Shown here piece by piece: positions 1-8,248 of a DNA stretch of 33,445 bases; position 1 is the first letter of the stretch, and every line of letters starts with the position of its first letter. The position numbers and the translations under genes are program-made. Location: contig CAJPFK010000045.1 in NCBI GenBank assembly GCA_905339275.1, positions 1 to 33,445 on the forward strand, written 5' to 3'. The notes under the pieces are model-generated. The model did not search any database and was not told the DNA's origin. It saw only the letters and a list, made by a program, of their open reading frames with translations. This DNA is from Methylophilaceae bacterium. GTDB lineage: Bacteria > Pseudomonadota > Gammaproteobacteria > Burkholderiales > Methylophilaceae.

Positions 1-607
1 GGATTGAAACATCTTTCCGTTTTCTGGTGTGATAGCTTTCAAGGTCGCACCCTTCGCGGGTGCGTGGATTGAAACAGTACAGGTGCTGTTTTCATGCTTC
101 AGGTCTCCAAGTCGCACCCTTCGCGGGTGCGTGGATTGAAACCATAAAATGATAGATGACCAGTTCTTACGTGGATGTCGCACCCTTCGCGGGTGCGTGG
201 ATTGAAACGGGGAGAGACCGCGACCGGCAAAGTCATTTCACCTGTCGCACCCTTCGCGGGTGCGTGGATTGAAACTGAAATATCACGACGATACGATTTA
301 TGCAAAATGGTCGCACCCCTTCGCGGGTGCGTGGATTGAAACCAGGGTGAGCTCGCTGGCCGTCCCAACCAGGACGTCGCACCCTTCGCGGGTGCGTGGA
401 TTGAAACAATGTACGGCTCCTGGATGCCGTCGAGGAAGGCAAGTCGCACCCTTCGCGGGTGCGTGGATTGAAACGATAAAAACGGCAATACCGTTGAAAC
501 GTATCCAAGTCGCACCCTTCGCGGGTGCGTGGATTGAAACGGCGATAGAGAAGTGGCCACACGGTAGCTCGTAACGTCGCATTCCTCACGGGCACGTGGA
601 TGATGCT
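1..607 (+). CRISPR. CRISPR array, type I-C-like repeats, distal end
   Basis: Repeats of 32 bases begin GTCGCACCC and end GTGGATTGAAAC. Full copies start at 44, 111, 177, 244, 310 (33 bases), 376, 443 and 509. A partial copy lies at 1-10 and a degenerate last copy at 576-607. Nine non-identical spacers of 33-35 bases lie between them: 11-43, 76-110, 143-176, 209-243, 276-309, 343-375, 408-442, 475-508 and 541-575. Each repeat holds a 7-bp dyad, CGCACCC with GGGTGCG, and the ATTGAAAC end is typical of I-C repeats. That end normally forms the crRNA 5' handle, so transcription should run on the + strand. The decayed last repeat marks this as the leader-distal end. Leader and cas genes would lie left of the window; the subtype call rests on the repeat alone. 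Confidence 0.97.
576..607 (+). repeat. Degenerate terminal CRISPR repeat
   Basis: This copy follows the last spacer (541-575). It keeps GTCGCA, CGGG and CGTGGAT in register with the consensus. Six of its first 26 positions differ, all by transitions, and the last six bases are unrelated to the usual TGAAAC. The changes remove two pairs of the repeat stem and turn two others into wobble pairs. A decayed last repeat is usual at the end of an array farthest from the leader. Confidence 0.85.
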
Positions 608-901
608 TATGGTATAGGTTTGTACTGCAACCTGTTGAAGGACTGTCGTTATGTGATCCTGAAAAGTCCTAATCTGATGTTGTAAGTCCTTTTGCGTAAT
701 CACTAATGGGCACTTGCACATCAGCATGAAGCCGGTGATCGGCAGGGCTGTAATAATATTGCCTGTTTGATTGCCCTTGTGTGCGTTTTTCACAAACTTT
801 TTATGATTTGGTTCCGATCTGGGTTTTTAACAATGATACTGAACGAACTTATCCCTGCTTTCAGTTATTCTGATGGATAGGTTTGCATGCTAAAATTCAG
901 A
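608..901. other. Intergenic stretch, no supported gene
   Basis: This stretch between the array and the pteridine reductase gene is richer in A and T than its surroundings. A minus-strand open frame begins at 793 but runs straight through the CRISPR array, and I recognise no family in its first 60 or so residues. The nonamer ATAGGTTTG occurs twice, near 614 and 877. I see no tRNA, transposase fragment or clear terminator here. Confidence 0.5.
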
Positions 902-1678
902 TCAGAGATTTAGCGACCTACCCCCATCCACTGCAATCACCTGCCCTGTCATGAACGGCGCATCCTGAATCAGAAATCTGACTGCTTTCGCTACGTCATC
1001 ACCTTCACCGATACGTTTCAGCAGGGTTTGGGAAATCACTCTTTTTCTATAAACCTCGTCGAACTGGGGGTTGTCTTCCGGCCACATGACCGGGCCAGGG
1101 GCAACGGCGTTGACGCGTACATCCGGTGCCATTTCATGCGCGAGTGATTTTGTGAGCGTGACCAGCCCGGCCTTGGCGACGCTGTAGACGACATATCCTT
1201 TTTTCGGGCGTTCGACATGCATGTCGGTGATGTTGACGATGCAGCCTTTGGTTTTTGCCAGTTCGCTGGCAGCGGCCTGTGAGAGAAAAAGCGGCGCCTT
1301 GAGGTTGGAGCCTATCAGGTCTTGCCACTGGTCGTCGCCAATCTCGCCCAGTTCGGTGGCGTAATAACTGGAAGCGTTGTTGATCAGCACGTCCAGATGC
1401 CCGAAGTGGTTGACTGTTTCTTGGACCAGTTTCGGAAGAACGGCTAAGTTGAGCAAGTCGCCGTGGATGATGGCGGCAGAGTTGGGGCGTTTCAGATTGA
1501 GTTCAGCCTGTAGTGCGCGCGCTTCATGTACGGATCGCCTGTAATGAATCATCAGGTTTGCGCCGTCTTCATGCAGTAATCGGCAGATTGCGGCGCCGAC
1601 GCGCTTGGCGCCGCCTGTAATCAGTATCACTTTATTTTCAAGATTCTTCTCTGTACCGGTGCTCACGCTGATTTCCAA
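902..1678 (-). CDS. Pteridine reductase (SDR family)
   Basis: A short-chain dehydrogenase of 258 residues, probably reducing dihydropteridines or dihydrofolate with NADPH in the cytoplasm. The cofactor motif at residues 21-28 is TGGAKRVG, which fits the TGxxxRxG form that separates pteridine reductases from ordinary SDRs (TGxxxGxG). NNAS lies at 100-103. Tyr165 and Lys169 form the YxxxK motif. Asp152 stands 13 residues before the tyrosine, the spacing of the Asp-Tyr pair in PTR1 enzymes, where Asp replaces the usual serine. The C-terminus (VDGGRSLNL) is also typical. It diverges from the midA gene, and the two starts are 58 bases apart. The substrate is inferred from family motifs, and FolM-like dihydromonapterin reductase activity is an alternative. 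Confidence 0.85.
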   Translation of the reverse strand: MEISVSTGTEKNLENKVILITGGAKRVGAAICRLLHEDGANLMIHYRRSVHEARALQAELNLKRPNSAAIIHGDLLNLAVLPKLVQETVNHFGHLDVLINNASSYYATELGEIGDDQWQDLIGSNLKAPLFLSQAAASELAKTKGCIVNITDMHVERPKKGYVVYSVAKAGLVTLTKSLAHEMAPDVRVNAVAPGPVMWPEDNPQFDEVYRKRVISQTLLKRIGEGDDVAKAVRFLIQDAPFMTGQVIAVDGGRSLNL

Positions 1679-1720
1679 TGAATGGCTTCGTTATCGAATT
1701 ACTGACTTTGCTACCAACCA

Positions 1721-1728
1721 ATTATAAT
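1721..1728. promoter_or_regulatory. Palindromic -10 box between divergent genes
   Basis: ATTATAAT is its own reverse complement, so it offers a consensus TATAAT on both strands: 1723-1728 for the methyltransferase gene and 1726-1721 for the pteridine reductase gene. A -35 match for the + strand is only partial (CTGACT at 1702-1707, spacing 15). A start about 7 bases after the + strand box would fall at about 1735, almost on the ATG at 1737. Confidence 0.5.
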
Positions 1729-1736
1729 CTTGGCCG

Positions 1737-2894
1737 ATGAACCCTACGTTACCGATTCCCGATGATGATGCCTTGGCGCACAGCCAGTTACTGACCGAAC
1801 ACATACAGGCCGAGATTGCGGCACATCAAGGCTGGATCGATTTTGCACGTTTCATGCATCTTGCATTGTATGCGCCGGGCCTTGGTTATTACAGTGGTGG
1901 CGCGAAAAAGTTCGGCAAGGCGGGCGATTTTGTCACGGCACCGGAAATCTCTCCGCTGTTTGCGCAGACGCTTGCCGTGCAGGCTGCGCAGGTTTTGCGG
2001 CAAACATCTGGCGATATTCTTGAACTGGGTGCGGGCACGGGTCGTCTGGCCATTGAGCTGTTACAGGAGTTGGCACGATCGGAACAGCTTCCGCAGCAAT
2101 ATCTTATTCTTGAAGTGAGCGCTCATTTACGTGAGGTGCAACAGCAGCGGCTGGCTGAGTCCTTGCCGGCCACGTTGCTGCAAAAAGTGCGGTGGCTCAA
2201 TGCCTTGCCTGAAAATTTCAAGGGGCTGGTACTGGCTAACGAGGTGCTGGATGCGCTGCCCGTGCATCTTGTCAGTACTTCGGAAAACCGGACGCTGGAA
2301 CGGGGTGTTGCCTTCGGCGAACAGGGTTTCGTCTGGTCTGACCGGCCGCTGCCGGATACGCTTTTGCAGCCGATGCAAGCAGGGCTCGATTTGCCGCCCG
2401 GTTATCTGACCGAGCTCTGCCCGGCCGCAGCGGGCCTGGTTGCAAGCCTGTCTGCGATGCTTGAACATGGCGTAGCGATATTCATCGATTACGGGTTCCC
2501 ACGCCGCGAGTATTATCATCCGCAGCGTAGCCAGGGCACCTTGATGTGCCATTACCGCCACTATGCCCATGACAACCCGTTTCTTTATCCAGGTTTGCAG
2601 GATATTACCGCGCATGTGGATTTTTCCGCTATTGCGCAAACAGCCCTGCAAAACGGCTTGCAATTGAAGGGTTACTGCACGCAGGCCCAGTTTCTCATCA
2701 ATTGCGGTATTACCGAATTGCTGAGCCGGGTTTCCCCACATGATATGGTGGCCTACGCCCCTTTGGCGGCGGAAGCGCAGAAACTCCTGTCCCCCGCGGA
2801 AATGGGCGAGATATTCAAGGTGATTGCGTTTGGCAAGGGGTGTGAGCACCCGCTCATCGGGTTTGCCTCGGGCGATAAATCCCATGCGCTCTAG
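1737..2894 (+). CDS. Class I SAM-dependent methyltransferase, MidA/NDUFAF7 family
   Basis: A 385-residue member of the family formerly called DUF185 (COG1565). The family hallmark YYSGG is at residues 51-55, followed by GDFVTAPEISP at 63-73 and the SAM-binding loop LELGAGTG at 95-102. NEVLDALPVH and an IDYGFPRREYYHP segment further on are also family signatures. The mitochondrial relative NDUFAF7 methylates an arginine of a complex I subunit; the bacterial substrate is not established, so only methyltransferase activity is claimed. The ATG at 1737 lies 9 bases after a TATAAT box with no Shine-Dalgarno sequence, which suggests a nearly leaderless message. It lies next to a divergent pteridine reductase gene and is followed by trmB on the same strand. 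Confidence 0.88.
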   Translation: MNPTLPIPDDDALAHSQLLTEHIQAEIAAHQGWIDFARFMHLALYAPGLGYYSGGAKKFGKAGDFVTAPEISPLFAQTLAVQAAQVLRQTSGDILELGAGTGRLAIELLQELARSEQLPQQYLILEVSAHLREVQQQRLAESLPATLLQKVRWLNALPENFKGLVLANEVLDALPVHLVSTSENRTLERGVAFGEQGFVWSDRPLPDTLLQPMQAGLDLPPGYLTELCPAAAGLVASLSAMLEHGVAIFIDYGFPRREYYHPQRSQGTLMCHYRHYAHDNPFLYPGLQDITAHVDFSAIAQTALQNGLQLKGYCTQAQFLINCGITELLSRVSPHDMVAYAPLAAEAQKLLSPAEMGEIFKVIAFGKGCEHPLIGFASGDKSHAL

Positions 2895-2912
2895 CATGCG
2901 ATAGCACTCAGG

Positions 2913-2918
2913 TATAAT
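2913..2918 (+). promoter_or_regulatory. Candidate trmB promoter, -10 box
   Basis: A perfect TATAAT lies 19 bases after the midA stop. The best -35 at normal spacing (CTAGCA, 2891-2896, spacing 16) matches the consensus at three of six positions. Transcription from here would begin near 2925, just ahead of the candidate trmB starts at 2930, 2948 and 2981. Confidence 0.45.
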
Positions 2919-2947
2919 CGCCGCCTTCATTGAGCCAAGTCGCAGCC

Positions 2948-3667
2948 ATGCCAGAAAACGAAACGCCGGAAAACGAAACGATGGAACCGCAGGATTCGAA
3001 GCACAGGCCCATCCGCAGCTTTGTGTTGCGGCAAGGGCGCCTGACCCCGGCACAGCAGCGGGCGATAGAAACCGGCATGCCGAAATTCGGTGTCGAATAT
3101 CGCCCGGCATTGCTTGAGCTCGATGCTTTATTCGGCAGGAACGACAGCCCCAAGGTGCTGGAGATCGGGTTTGGCATGGGCGACAGCACGGCGCAGATTG
3201 CCGCTGCCAACCCGCAGAATGATTATCTGGGCATCGAGGTGCACGGCCCCGGCGTCGGCAACCTGCTCAAACTGATCGAAGCTTCCGGCCTCACAAATTT
3301 AAGGCTGATTCAGCATGATGCGGTCGAGGTGTTGAAGCACATGATTCCCGATGGCGCGCTGGATGGCGTCCATATTTTCTTTCCCGATCCCTGGCACAAG
3401 AAGCGTCATCACAAGCGTCGCCTGATCCAGGGCGCATTCGTACAGTTGCTTTGCAGCAAGCTGAAAGTGGGCGCTTACATTCATGTGGCGACAGACTGGC
3501 AGGAGTACGCGGAATGGGTGCTGGAAGTACTGAGCGCTGAAGCGCAACTGGTCAACAGTGCAGGCGGTTATGCGCCAAGGCCGGATTACCGGCCGCTGAC
3601 CAAGTTCGAAAAGCGGGGGCTTAAATTAGGCCACGGTGTCTGGGATATCATCTTCCGCCGTATATAG
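2948..3667 (+). CDS. trmB: tRNA (guanine46-N7)-methyltransferase
   Basis: TrmB methylates N7 of G46 in the variable loop of tRNAs, using SAM. The protein shows RSFVLRQGR near the N-terminus, a SAM loop LEIGFGMGD and the family signature [14 protein letters not shown] in the middle. It closes with the usual TKFEKRG region. At 239 residues from this ATG it has the normal family length. The start is uncertain: an in-frame TTG at 2930 and an ATG at 2981 are possible, and none has a good ribosome site. The short N-terminal repeat [12 protein letters not shown] lies before the conserved core. The last 42 bases overlap the 3' end of engB on the other strand. Confidence 0.95.
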   Translation: MPENETPENETMEPQDSKHRPIRSFVLRQGRLTPAQQRAIETGMPKFGVEYRPALLELDALFGRNDSPKVLEIGFGMGDSTAQIAAANPQNDYLGIEVHGPGVGNLLKLIEASGLTNLRLIQHDAVEVLKHMIPDGALDGVHIFFPDPWHKKRHHKRRLIQGAFVQLLCSKLKVGAYIHVATDWQEYAEWVLEVLSAEAQLVNSAGGYAPRPDYRPLTKFEKRGLKLGHGVWDIIFRRI

Positions 3668-4249
3668 CCATTGGCCGATGACTTTCTCGGCTTCTTCCAC
3701 GCCCTGTTTCTTCAGGCTGGAGAAAAGCTGGATCGTGCAGTTGCCCCAGGTTTCGTTCAGTTCCTTTTTGACGGCAAGCAGGGTCTGGTTGGCAGCGTTG
3801 CGCGAGAGTTTGTCCGATTTTGTCAGCAAGACATGCACCGGTTTCCCGCTTGGGCAGAACCAGTCCAGCATTTGCCGGTCCAGCGGGGTGAGCGGATGGC
3901 GGCAATCCATGACCAGGACCAGTCCATAGAGCGAACTCCTGTGACTGAGATAGGAGGAAAGCGTCGATTGCCAATGTTCGCGCATGGCGGCGGGCACCTT
4001 GGCGTAGCCATAGCCGGGAAGGTCGACCAGGAAGCGGTCCCCGCCCAATGCGAAAAAGTTGATTAACTGCGTGCGCCCGGGCTGTTTGCTGACGTAGGCG
4101 AGCCGGTTATGGTTGGCCATTGTGTTGAGCGCGCTGGATTTTCCCGCGTTGGAACGTCCGGCAAATGCCACCTCAAGACCTATGGGCGGCGGCAGGTCGC
4201 GCAGGTGGTGAGCGGAGATATAGAAGCTTGCATTCTGGAATAGCGGCAT
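3626..4249 (-). CDS. engB: Ribosome biogenesis GTPase EngB (YihA/YsxC)
   Basis: A 207-residue TrmE-Era-type GTPase needed for late assembly of the large ribosomal subunit. Motif G1 is GRSNAGKSS at residues 31-39, followed by the [10 protein letters not shown] segment, G3 DLPGYG and G4 TKSD. The ATG at 4249 gives the usual short leader before the family's [11 protein letters not shown] core. A GTG at 4294 would add 15 residues that relatives lack. Neither start has a clear Shine-Dalgarno sequence. Its C-terminal codons overlap those of convergent trmB, and the cytochrome c4 gene diverges from its 5' side. Confidence 0.95.
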   Translation of the reverse strand: MPLFQNASFYISAHHLRDLPPPIGLEVAFAGRSNAGKSSALNTMANHNRLAYVSKQPGRTQLINFFALGGDRFLVDLPGYGYAKVPAAMREHWQSTLSSYLSHRSSLYGLVLVMDCRHPLTPLDRQMLDWFCPSGKPVHVLLTKSDKLSRNAANQTLLAVKKELNETWGNCTIQLFSSLKKQGVEEAEKVIGQWLYTAEDDIPDTVA

Positions 4250-4368
4250 AAGAGATTGACTTGAAAAGCCTGAAAGAGCCGAAAATGCTATCACGATATG
4301 GCGATTTTCGATAAAATGGCGCGATTAATTGTTTAGTGTATCAATCGTTGAGTGCTGAGGAGTTGGGT

Positions 4369-4977
4369 ATGAATTTTCGTATTTATGCGGCATTAGCTGT
4401 GGGTTTGTTCAGTGCCGTTTCTGCCAATGCTGCTGGCGACGCAGCCAAGGGTTCTACCATTGCCAATCAGGTTTGCCTGGCTTGCCACGGCGCTGATGGC
4501 AATAGTCCGATTCCCATGTACCCCAAGCTGGCCGGTCAGCATCCCGAATACATTGCCAAGCAATTGAAGGAATTCAAGTCCGGCGACCGTAAAAATGCAG
4601 TCATGGCCGGCATGGTCATTACCCTTACCCCTGAAGACATGGACAACCTCGGCGCATATTACGGCTCACAGGCAGCCAAGGGCGGCACTGCGAAATCCAA
4701 TGGCAAAGGCTCTGTCGGCGAAAAAATCTACAAGGCCGGCATTCTGGGGCTGGGCGTTCCAGCCTGTGCCTCCTGTCACGGCCCTGCCGGTGCCGGTGTG
4801 CCGGTACAGTTCCCGCGCCTGGCCGGCCAGCACGCAGACTACACTGTTGCGCAACTGCAAACTTTCCGCTCGGGTGAGCGTGCAAATGATGCGGCCAAGA
4901 TGATGCGCATGATTGCATCCAAGCTGACCGATCAGGACATGGCTGCCGTAGCCGATTACATTCAGGGTTTGCGTTAA
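4369..4977 (+). CDS. Cytochrome c4, diheme periplasmic
   Basis: A 202-residue precursor with a signal peptide ending near residue 21 (AVSANA, then AGDAA) and two similar cytochrome domains. The heme sites are C36-x-x-C39-H40 and C133-x-x-C136-H137. Each is followed by a KLAGQH or RLAGQH segment and later by a methionine-rich stretch that can supply the sixth ligand. The duplicated layout is that of cytochrome c4, which carries electrons from the bc1 complex to terminal oxidases. The ATG is chosen because TGAGGAG (4356-4362) lies six bases before it; an upstream GTG at 4336 lacks such a site. A strong terminator follows, and the next genes encode cytochrome c maturation proteins. Confidence 0.93.
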   Translation: MNFRIYAALAVGLFSAVSANAAGDAAKGSTIANQVCLACHGADGNSPIPMYPKLAGQHPEYIAKQLKEFKSGDRKNAVMAGMVITLTPEDMDNLGAYYGSQAAKGGTAKSNGKGSVGEKIYKAGILGLGVPACASCHGPAGAGVPVQFPRLAGQHADYTVAQLQTFRSGERANDAAKMMRMIASKLTDQDMAAVADYIQGLR

Positions 4978-5005
4978 GCGGGCGACGGGTGGCTGCATGA
5001 TTCGT

Positions 5006-5037
5006 TAAGGGTGGCCTCAAGCCACCCTTAATTTTTT
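5006..5037 (+). terminator. Rho-independent terminator after cytochrome c4
   Basis: The arms TAAGGGTGGC (5006-5015) and GCCACCCTTA (5021-5030) pair perfectly over 10 bases around the loop CTCAA. ATTTTTT follows at 5031-5037. It ends the cytochrome c4 transcript 28 bases after the stop codon. Confidence 0.92.
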
Positions 5038-5102
5038 GGCAACTCCAGGGGTGCCAGGATGGTCATAGCGGCGGGTTATCAACTAATGAAACGGTCACAA
5101 CC

Positions 5103-7073
5103 TTGAAGTCTCCTCAAACCACCTCGATGCGCCTGTACGAGCTGTTCAGTTCCATGCGTTTCGCCGTCAGCCTGCTGACGGTGCTGGGTATCGCCTCCAT
5201 TATCGGCACGGTGCTCAAGCAGAACGAGCCTTATACCAATTACATCGTGCAGTTCGGCCAGTTCTGGTTCGAGATTTTCGAGCGCCTGGGTCTGTACGAT
5301 GTCTATCACAGCGTCTGGTTCCTGCTCATCCTGCTGTTTCTGGTGATCTCCACCAGCCTGTGTGTCTATCGCAATACGCCTTCCATGCTGCGCGAAATGC
5401 GTGTCTGGCGTGAGCATGCCACGGAAAAATCCCTGCGTGCGTTCAGCCACCAGCATGAATACCAGGCGGTTTCTTCGGTTGAGGAAAGCAAAAAGAAGCT
5501 GGCGAGATTCCTGTCCGCACGCGGTTTCCGTTTTAAAACCGTGCAGCATGATGACGGCGCCGAGCTGATCGCTGCCAAAGCCGGCAGTTACCAGCGTCTG
5601 GGATATGTATTCACGCATGCTGCGATAGTCGTGATCTGCATTGGCGGCCTGATAGACGGCAACGTGCCGTTCAAGGTGCAGGAGCTGCTGGGGTGGAAGA
5701 AGGTCGAAACCCTGGATATTCCAGCCTCTGAAGTTCCCGGTGAGAGCCGGCTGTCCGTTGCAAATCTGTCATTCCGTGCCAATATGACGCTGCCGGAAGG
5801 CACCAGCGCTGATGTTGCCTTTATGCGCATGCGTGATGGCTACCTGGTCCAGGAGCTGCCGTTCCGGGTTGCGCTCAAGGATTTCCGCATCGAGCACTAC
5901 GCTACCGGGCAGCCGAAGTCGTTCGAGAGCGATCTGGTGATTACCGACCCTGACCTGCCGGAACCCCTGGAGCGCACCATCAGTGTCAACAAGCCGCTGA
6001 TATACAAGGGCATTGCCATTTACCAGTCGGATTTCCAGGATGGCGGCTCCAATCTCGATTTCAACCTGTGGGGCTTGTTCGGCCAGCAGTCCGAACCCGT
6101 GAAAGTGAAGGGCACGATTCACAAGGAAGTGACGCTGGGCGAAGGCGATGAAGCGCTCACCATTGAGTTCGATGATTTTCGCAAATTCAACATTCTCAAT
6201 CTCTCTCCCGACGGCAAGGGCAAGCCGAAGAATGTAGGCGCGAATGTCACTTTCAAGATGCGCGATACGCAGGGGCAGGCGCGCGAATATGTCAGCTATA
6301 TGCAGCCGCTGAAGCTGGATAACCGCCATTACTTCGTTTCCGGCATGCGCCCAAACCTGCAGGAAGAATTCAAGTATCTGCGCATCCCGGTGGATGACGA
6401 TTTCGAGGTCGAAGGCTTCATGCGCTTGCGCGCCGTGATGATGGACGAATCGGCGCATGCCGAGGTTGCCAGGCGCCTGGCTGCCATTGCGCTTCCCGAT
6501 AGTGCCGGCAATGCCGATATGAAAGAGAAGTTCGAGTCCAGCGTGGTTCAGTTGCTTGGCGCTTTCGCCAAGGGCGGCTACAGCCGGATGGCAACGCTGA
6601 TCGAGGAATCGGTCCCCGAAGCGGAGCGTGACAAGGCAGCGCAGACTTATATCAAGATCATCAGCGGAGCTGCTTACGAAGCCAACAATCTGGCCCGCGA
6701 AAAGGCCGGCAAAAAGCCTGCCGTCCCCGATGATGAAACCCTGGCTTTCGTGCAGGACAGCCTGAACAGCCTGAGCGACCTGTTCTTTTACGGCGCGCCT
6801 TTCTACCTGCAACTGAAGGAATATGAGCATCGTGAGGCAAGTGGCCTGCAACTGACGCGCTCGCCCGGCAAGAATCTGGTCTATTCCGGTTCCGTGTTGC
6901 TGGTTCTGGGGATTTTTGCCATGATCTATATTCGTGAACGCAGAATCTGGTTGCTGGTCAAACCCGGCAATCGTGTATTGTTCGCCATGTCGTCCAACCG
7001 CAAGAACCGTGATCTGGATATCGAATTTTCGCGCTATCAGGAGCAATTGCAGCGCTTGCTGGCGGCATTATAG
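5103..7073 (+). CDS. resB: Cytochrome c biogenesis protein ResB
   Basis: One half of the System II (Ccs) heme delivery and ligation complex, acting in the inner membrane with the product of the next gene. The 656-residue protein begins with a conserved YELFSSMRFAVSLLTVLGIA segment, and further hydrophobic spans follow at roughly residues 75-95 and 165-185. A long periplasmic domain comes next, then a last membrane span near residue 600 (VYSGSVLLVLGIFAMIYIRERR) that opens onto a short cytoplasmic tail. The frame allows a TTG start at 5103 or an ATG at 5127. An ATG at 5085 is out of frame and ends at once. No strong ribosome site marks either start, so the start is uncertain. It is 22 bases from the next gene, probably in one operon. 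Confidence 0.93.
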   Translation: MKSPQTTSMRLYELFSSMRFAVSLLTVLGIASIIGTVLKQNEPYTNYIVQFGQFWFEIFERLGLYDVYHSVWFLLILLFLVISTSLCVYRNTPSMLREMRVWREHATEKSLRAFSHQHEYQAVSSVEESKKKLARFLSARGFRFKTVQHDDGAELIAAKAGSYQRLGYVFTHAAIVVICIGGLIDGNVPFKVQELLGWKKVETLDIPASEVPGESRLSVANLSFRANMTLPEGTSADVAFMRMRDGYLVQELPFRVALKDFRIEHYATGQPKSFESDLVITDPDLPEPLERTISVNKPLIYKGIAIYQSDFQDGGSNLDFNLWGLFGQQSEPVKVKGTIHKEVTLGEGDEALTIEFDDFRKFNILNLSPDGKGKPKNVGANVTFKMRDTQGQAREYVSYMQPLKLDNRHYFVSGMRPNLQEEFKYLRIPVDDDFEVEGFMRLRAVMMDESAHAEVARRLAAIALPDSAGNADMKEKFESSVVQLLGAFAKGGYSRMATLIEESVPEAERDKAAQTYIKIISGAAYEANNLAREKAGKKPAVPDDETLAFVQDSLNSLSDLFFYGAPFYLQLKEYEHREASGLQLTRSPGKNLVYSGSVLLVLGIFAMIYIRERRIWLLVKPGNRVLFAMSSNRKNRDLDIEFSRYQEQLQRLLAAL

Positions 7074-7095
7074 CCATACTAATTGGGGAATCACC

Positions 7096-8241
7096 ATGGA
7101 TAACGCCTTGATCAACGACGAGCCGATCCCGCTATTGAAGCGGCTTGACTGGCAGGACTGGCTCTATGCCATTGTATTGCTGGCTGGCGCTGTCTACGCG
7201 TTCAACCTGTATGACCATCACATGGATGTCTATGAGCAGAGTTTCCTGTTCGGGGCTGCGCTGACATTCAGTTGGCTCGGCTGGGCATGGAAACCGATAC
7301 GCGCGCTGGTGATCGGGGTCGGCGTTATCAGCCTGTTCTCCATCTCACTCTACGACGCCAATCTGGATAAGGCCGCCGAGGTCTTTTTCCTCAAGTACCT
7401 GATTTCAAGCCAATCTGCCGTCATGTGGATGAACGTATTGTTTATCCTGGCGACAGCAACCTACTGGCTGGCTACGTTCAATCGCTCCGAATTTACCGGC
7501 AAAGTGGCCTCGACGATGGCCTGGGCGGCGGTACTGATGGGGTTTGTCGGTCTCATGGTGCGCTGGTACGAGTCCTACCTGATCGCGCCGGATGTCGGGC
7601 ATATTCCGGTCAGCAACCTGTACGAGGTATTCATTCTCTTCTGCCTGATTACCGCGATCATGTATCTTTACTACGAGCAACGTTACGCCACCCGCCAGTT
7701 GGGCGGCTTCGTGCTGCTGGTGGTCAGCGCGGCCGTCGGATTCATTCTCTGGTACACTTTCGATCGCCAGGCCAATGCGATTCAGCCACTGGTCCCCGCG
7801 TTGCAATCCTACTGGATGAAGATACACGTGCCGGCCAACTTCATCGGCTACGGCACCTTCTCGCTGGCTGCGATGGTCGGCGCTGCCTATCTGCTATCTT
7901 CCAAAGGCATACTCACTTCGCGCCTGCCATCGCTGGAAGTGATGGATGACGTCATGTACAAGGCGATTGCCATCGGTTTTGCTTTCTTCACGATCGCCAC
8001 CATCCTGGGTGCGATGTGGGCAGCGGAAGCTTGGGGCGGTTACTGGTCGTGGGATCCGAAGGAAACCTGGGCGCTGATCGTCTGGCTGAATTACGCCGCC
8101 TGGCTGCACCTGCGCATGATCAAGGGCCTGCGCGGGCCGATACTGGCATGGTGGGCAGTTGTCGGCCTGTTCGTCACGACGTTCGCCTTCATCGGCGTCA
8201 ACATGTTCCTGTCGGGGCTGCACTCCTACGGAGAGCTGTAA
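7096..8241 (+). CDS. ccsA: Cytochrome c biogenesis protein CcsA/CcsB (ResC type)
   Basis: The heme-handling partner of ResB. This 381-residue membrane protein has about eight hydrophobic spans and the tryptophan-rich WWD motif, seen here as WGGYWSWDPKETWAL, which presents heme to apocytochromes on the periplasmic side. Histidines that can flank the heme occur in KIHVPANFIGY and LHSYGEL. The ATG at 7096 has GGGGAA at 7085-7090. It lies 22 bases after resB, as expected for a System II operon, and the c-type cytochromes encoded at 4369 and 30802 are natural clients. Naming differs among genomes (CcsA, CcsB or ResC for the same role). Confidence 0.93.
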   Translation: MDNALINDEPIPLLKRLDWQDWLYAIVLLAGAVYAFNLYDHHMDVYEQSFLFGAALTFSWLGWAWKPIRALVIGVGVISLFSISLYDANLDKAAEVFFLKYLISSQSAVMWMNVLFILATATYWLATFNRSEFTGKVASTMAWAAVLMGFVGLMVRWYESYLIAPDVGHIPVSNLYEVFILFCLITAIMYLYYEQRYATRQLGGFVLLVVSAAVGFILWYTFDRQANAIQPLVPALQSYWMKIHVPANFIGYGTFSLAAMVGAAYLLSSKGILTSRLPSLEVMDDVMYKAIAIGFAFFTIATILGAMWAAEAWGGYWSWDPKETWALIVWLNYAAWLHLRMIKGLRGPILAWWAVVGLFVTTFAFIGVNMFLSGLHSYGEL

Positions 8242-8248
8242 CTCTTCC

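Noticed and set aside
475..508. CGTTGAAAC within a spacer as a second, truncated repeat
   Set aside because: Only TTGAAAC matches the repeat end and the spacer has the normal 34-base length, so chance similarity is more likely.
99..793. Open frames of 94-186 residues across the CRISPR array on both strands
   Set aside because: They are made of the repeat translated over and over (such as NPRTREGCD) and change with every spacer. This is an artefact of a repeat without stops.
608..793. Possible remnant gene or transposase at the 5' end of the minus-strand frame from 793
   Set aside because: Its first 60 or so residues match no family I know and it runs into the array; there is no ribosome site or terminal inverted repeat.
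2127..3110. Minus-strand frame of 327 residues
   Set aside because: It lies opposite midA and trmB, which have full family motifs. Its composition is that of an antisense shadow.
5769..7046. Minus-strand frame of 425 residues
   Set aside because: It is antisense to resB, shows no domain and lacks a ribosome site.
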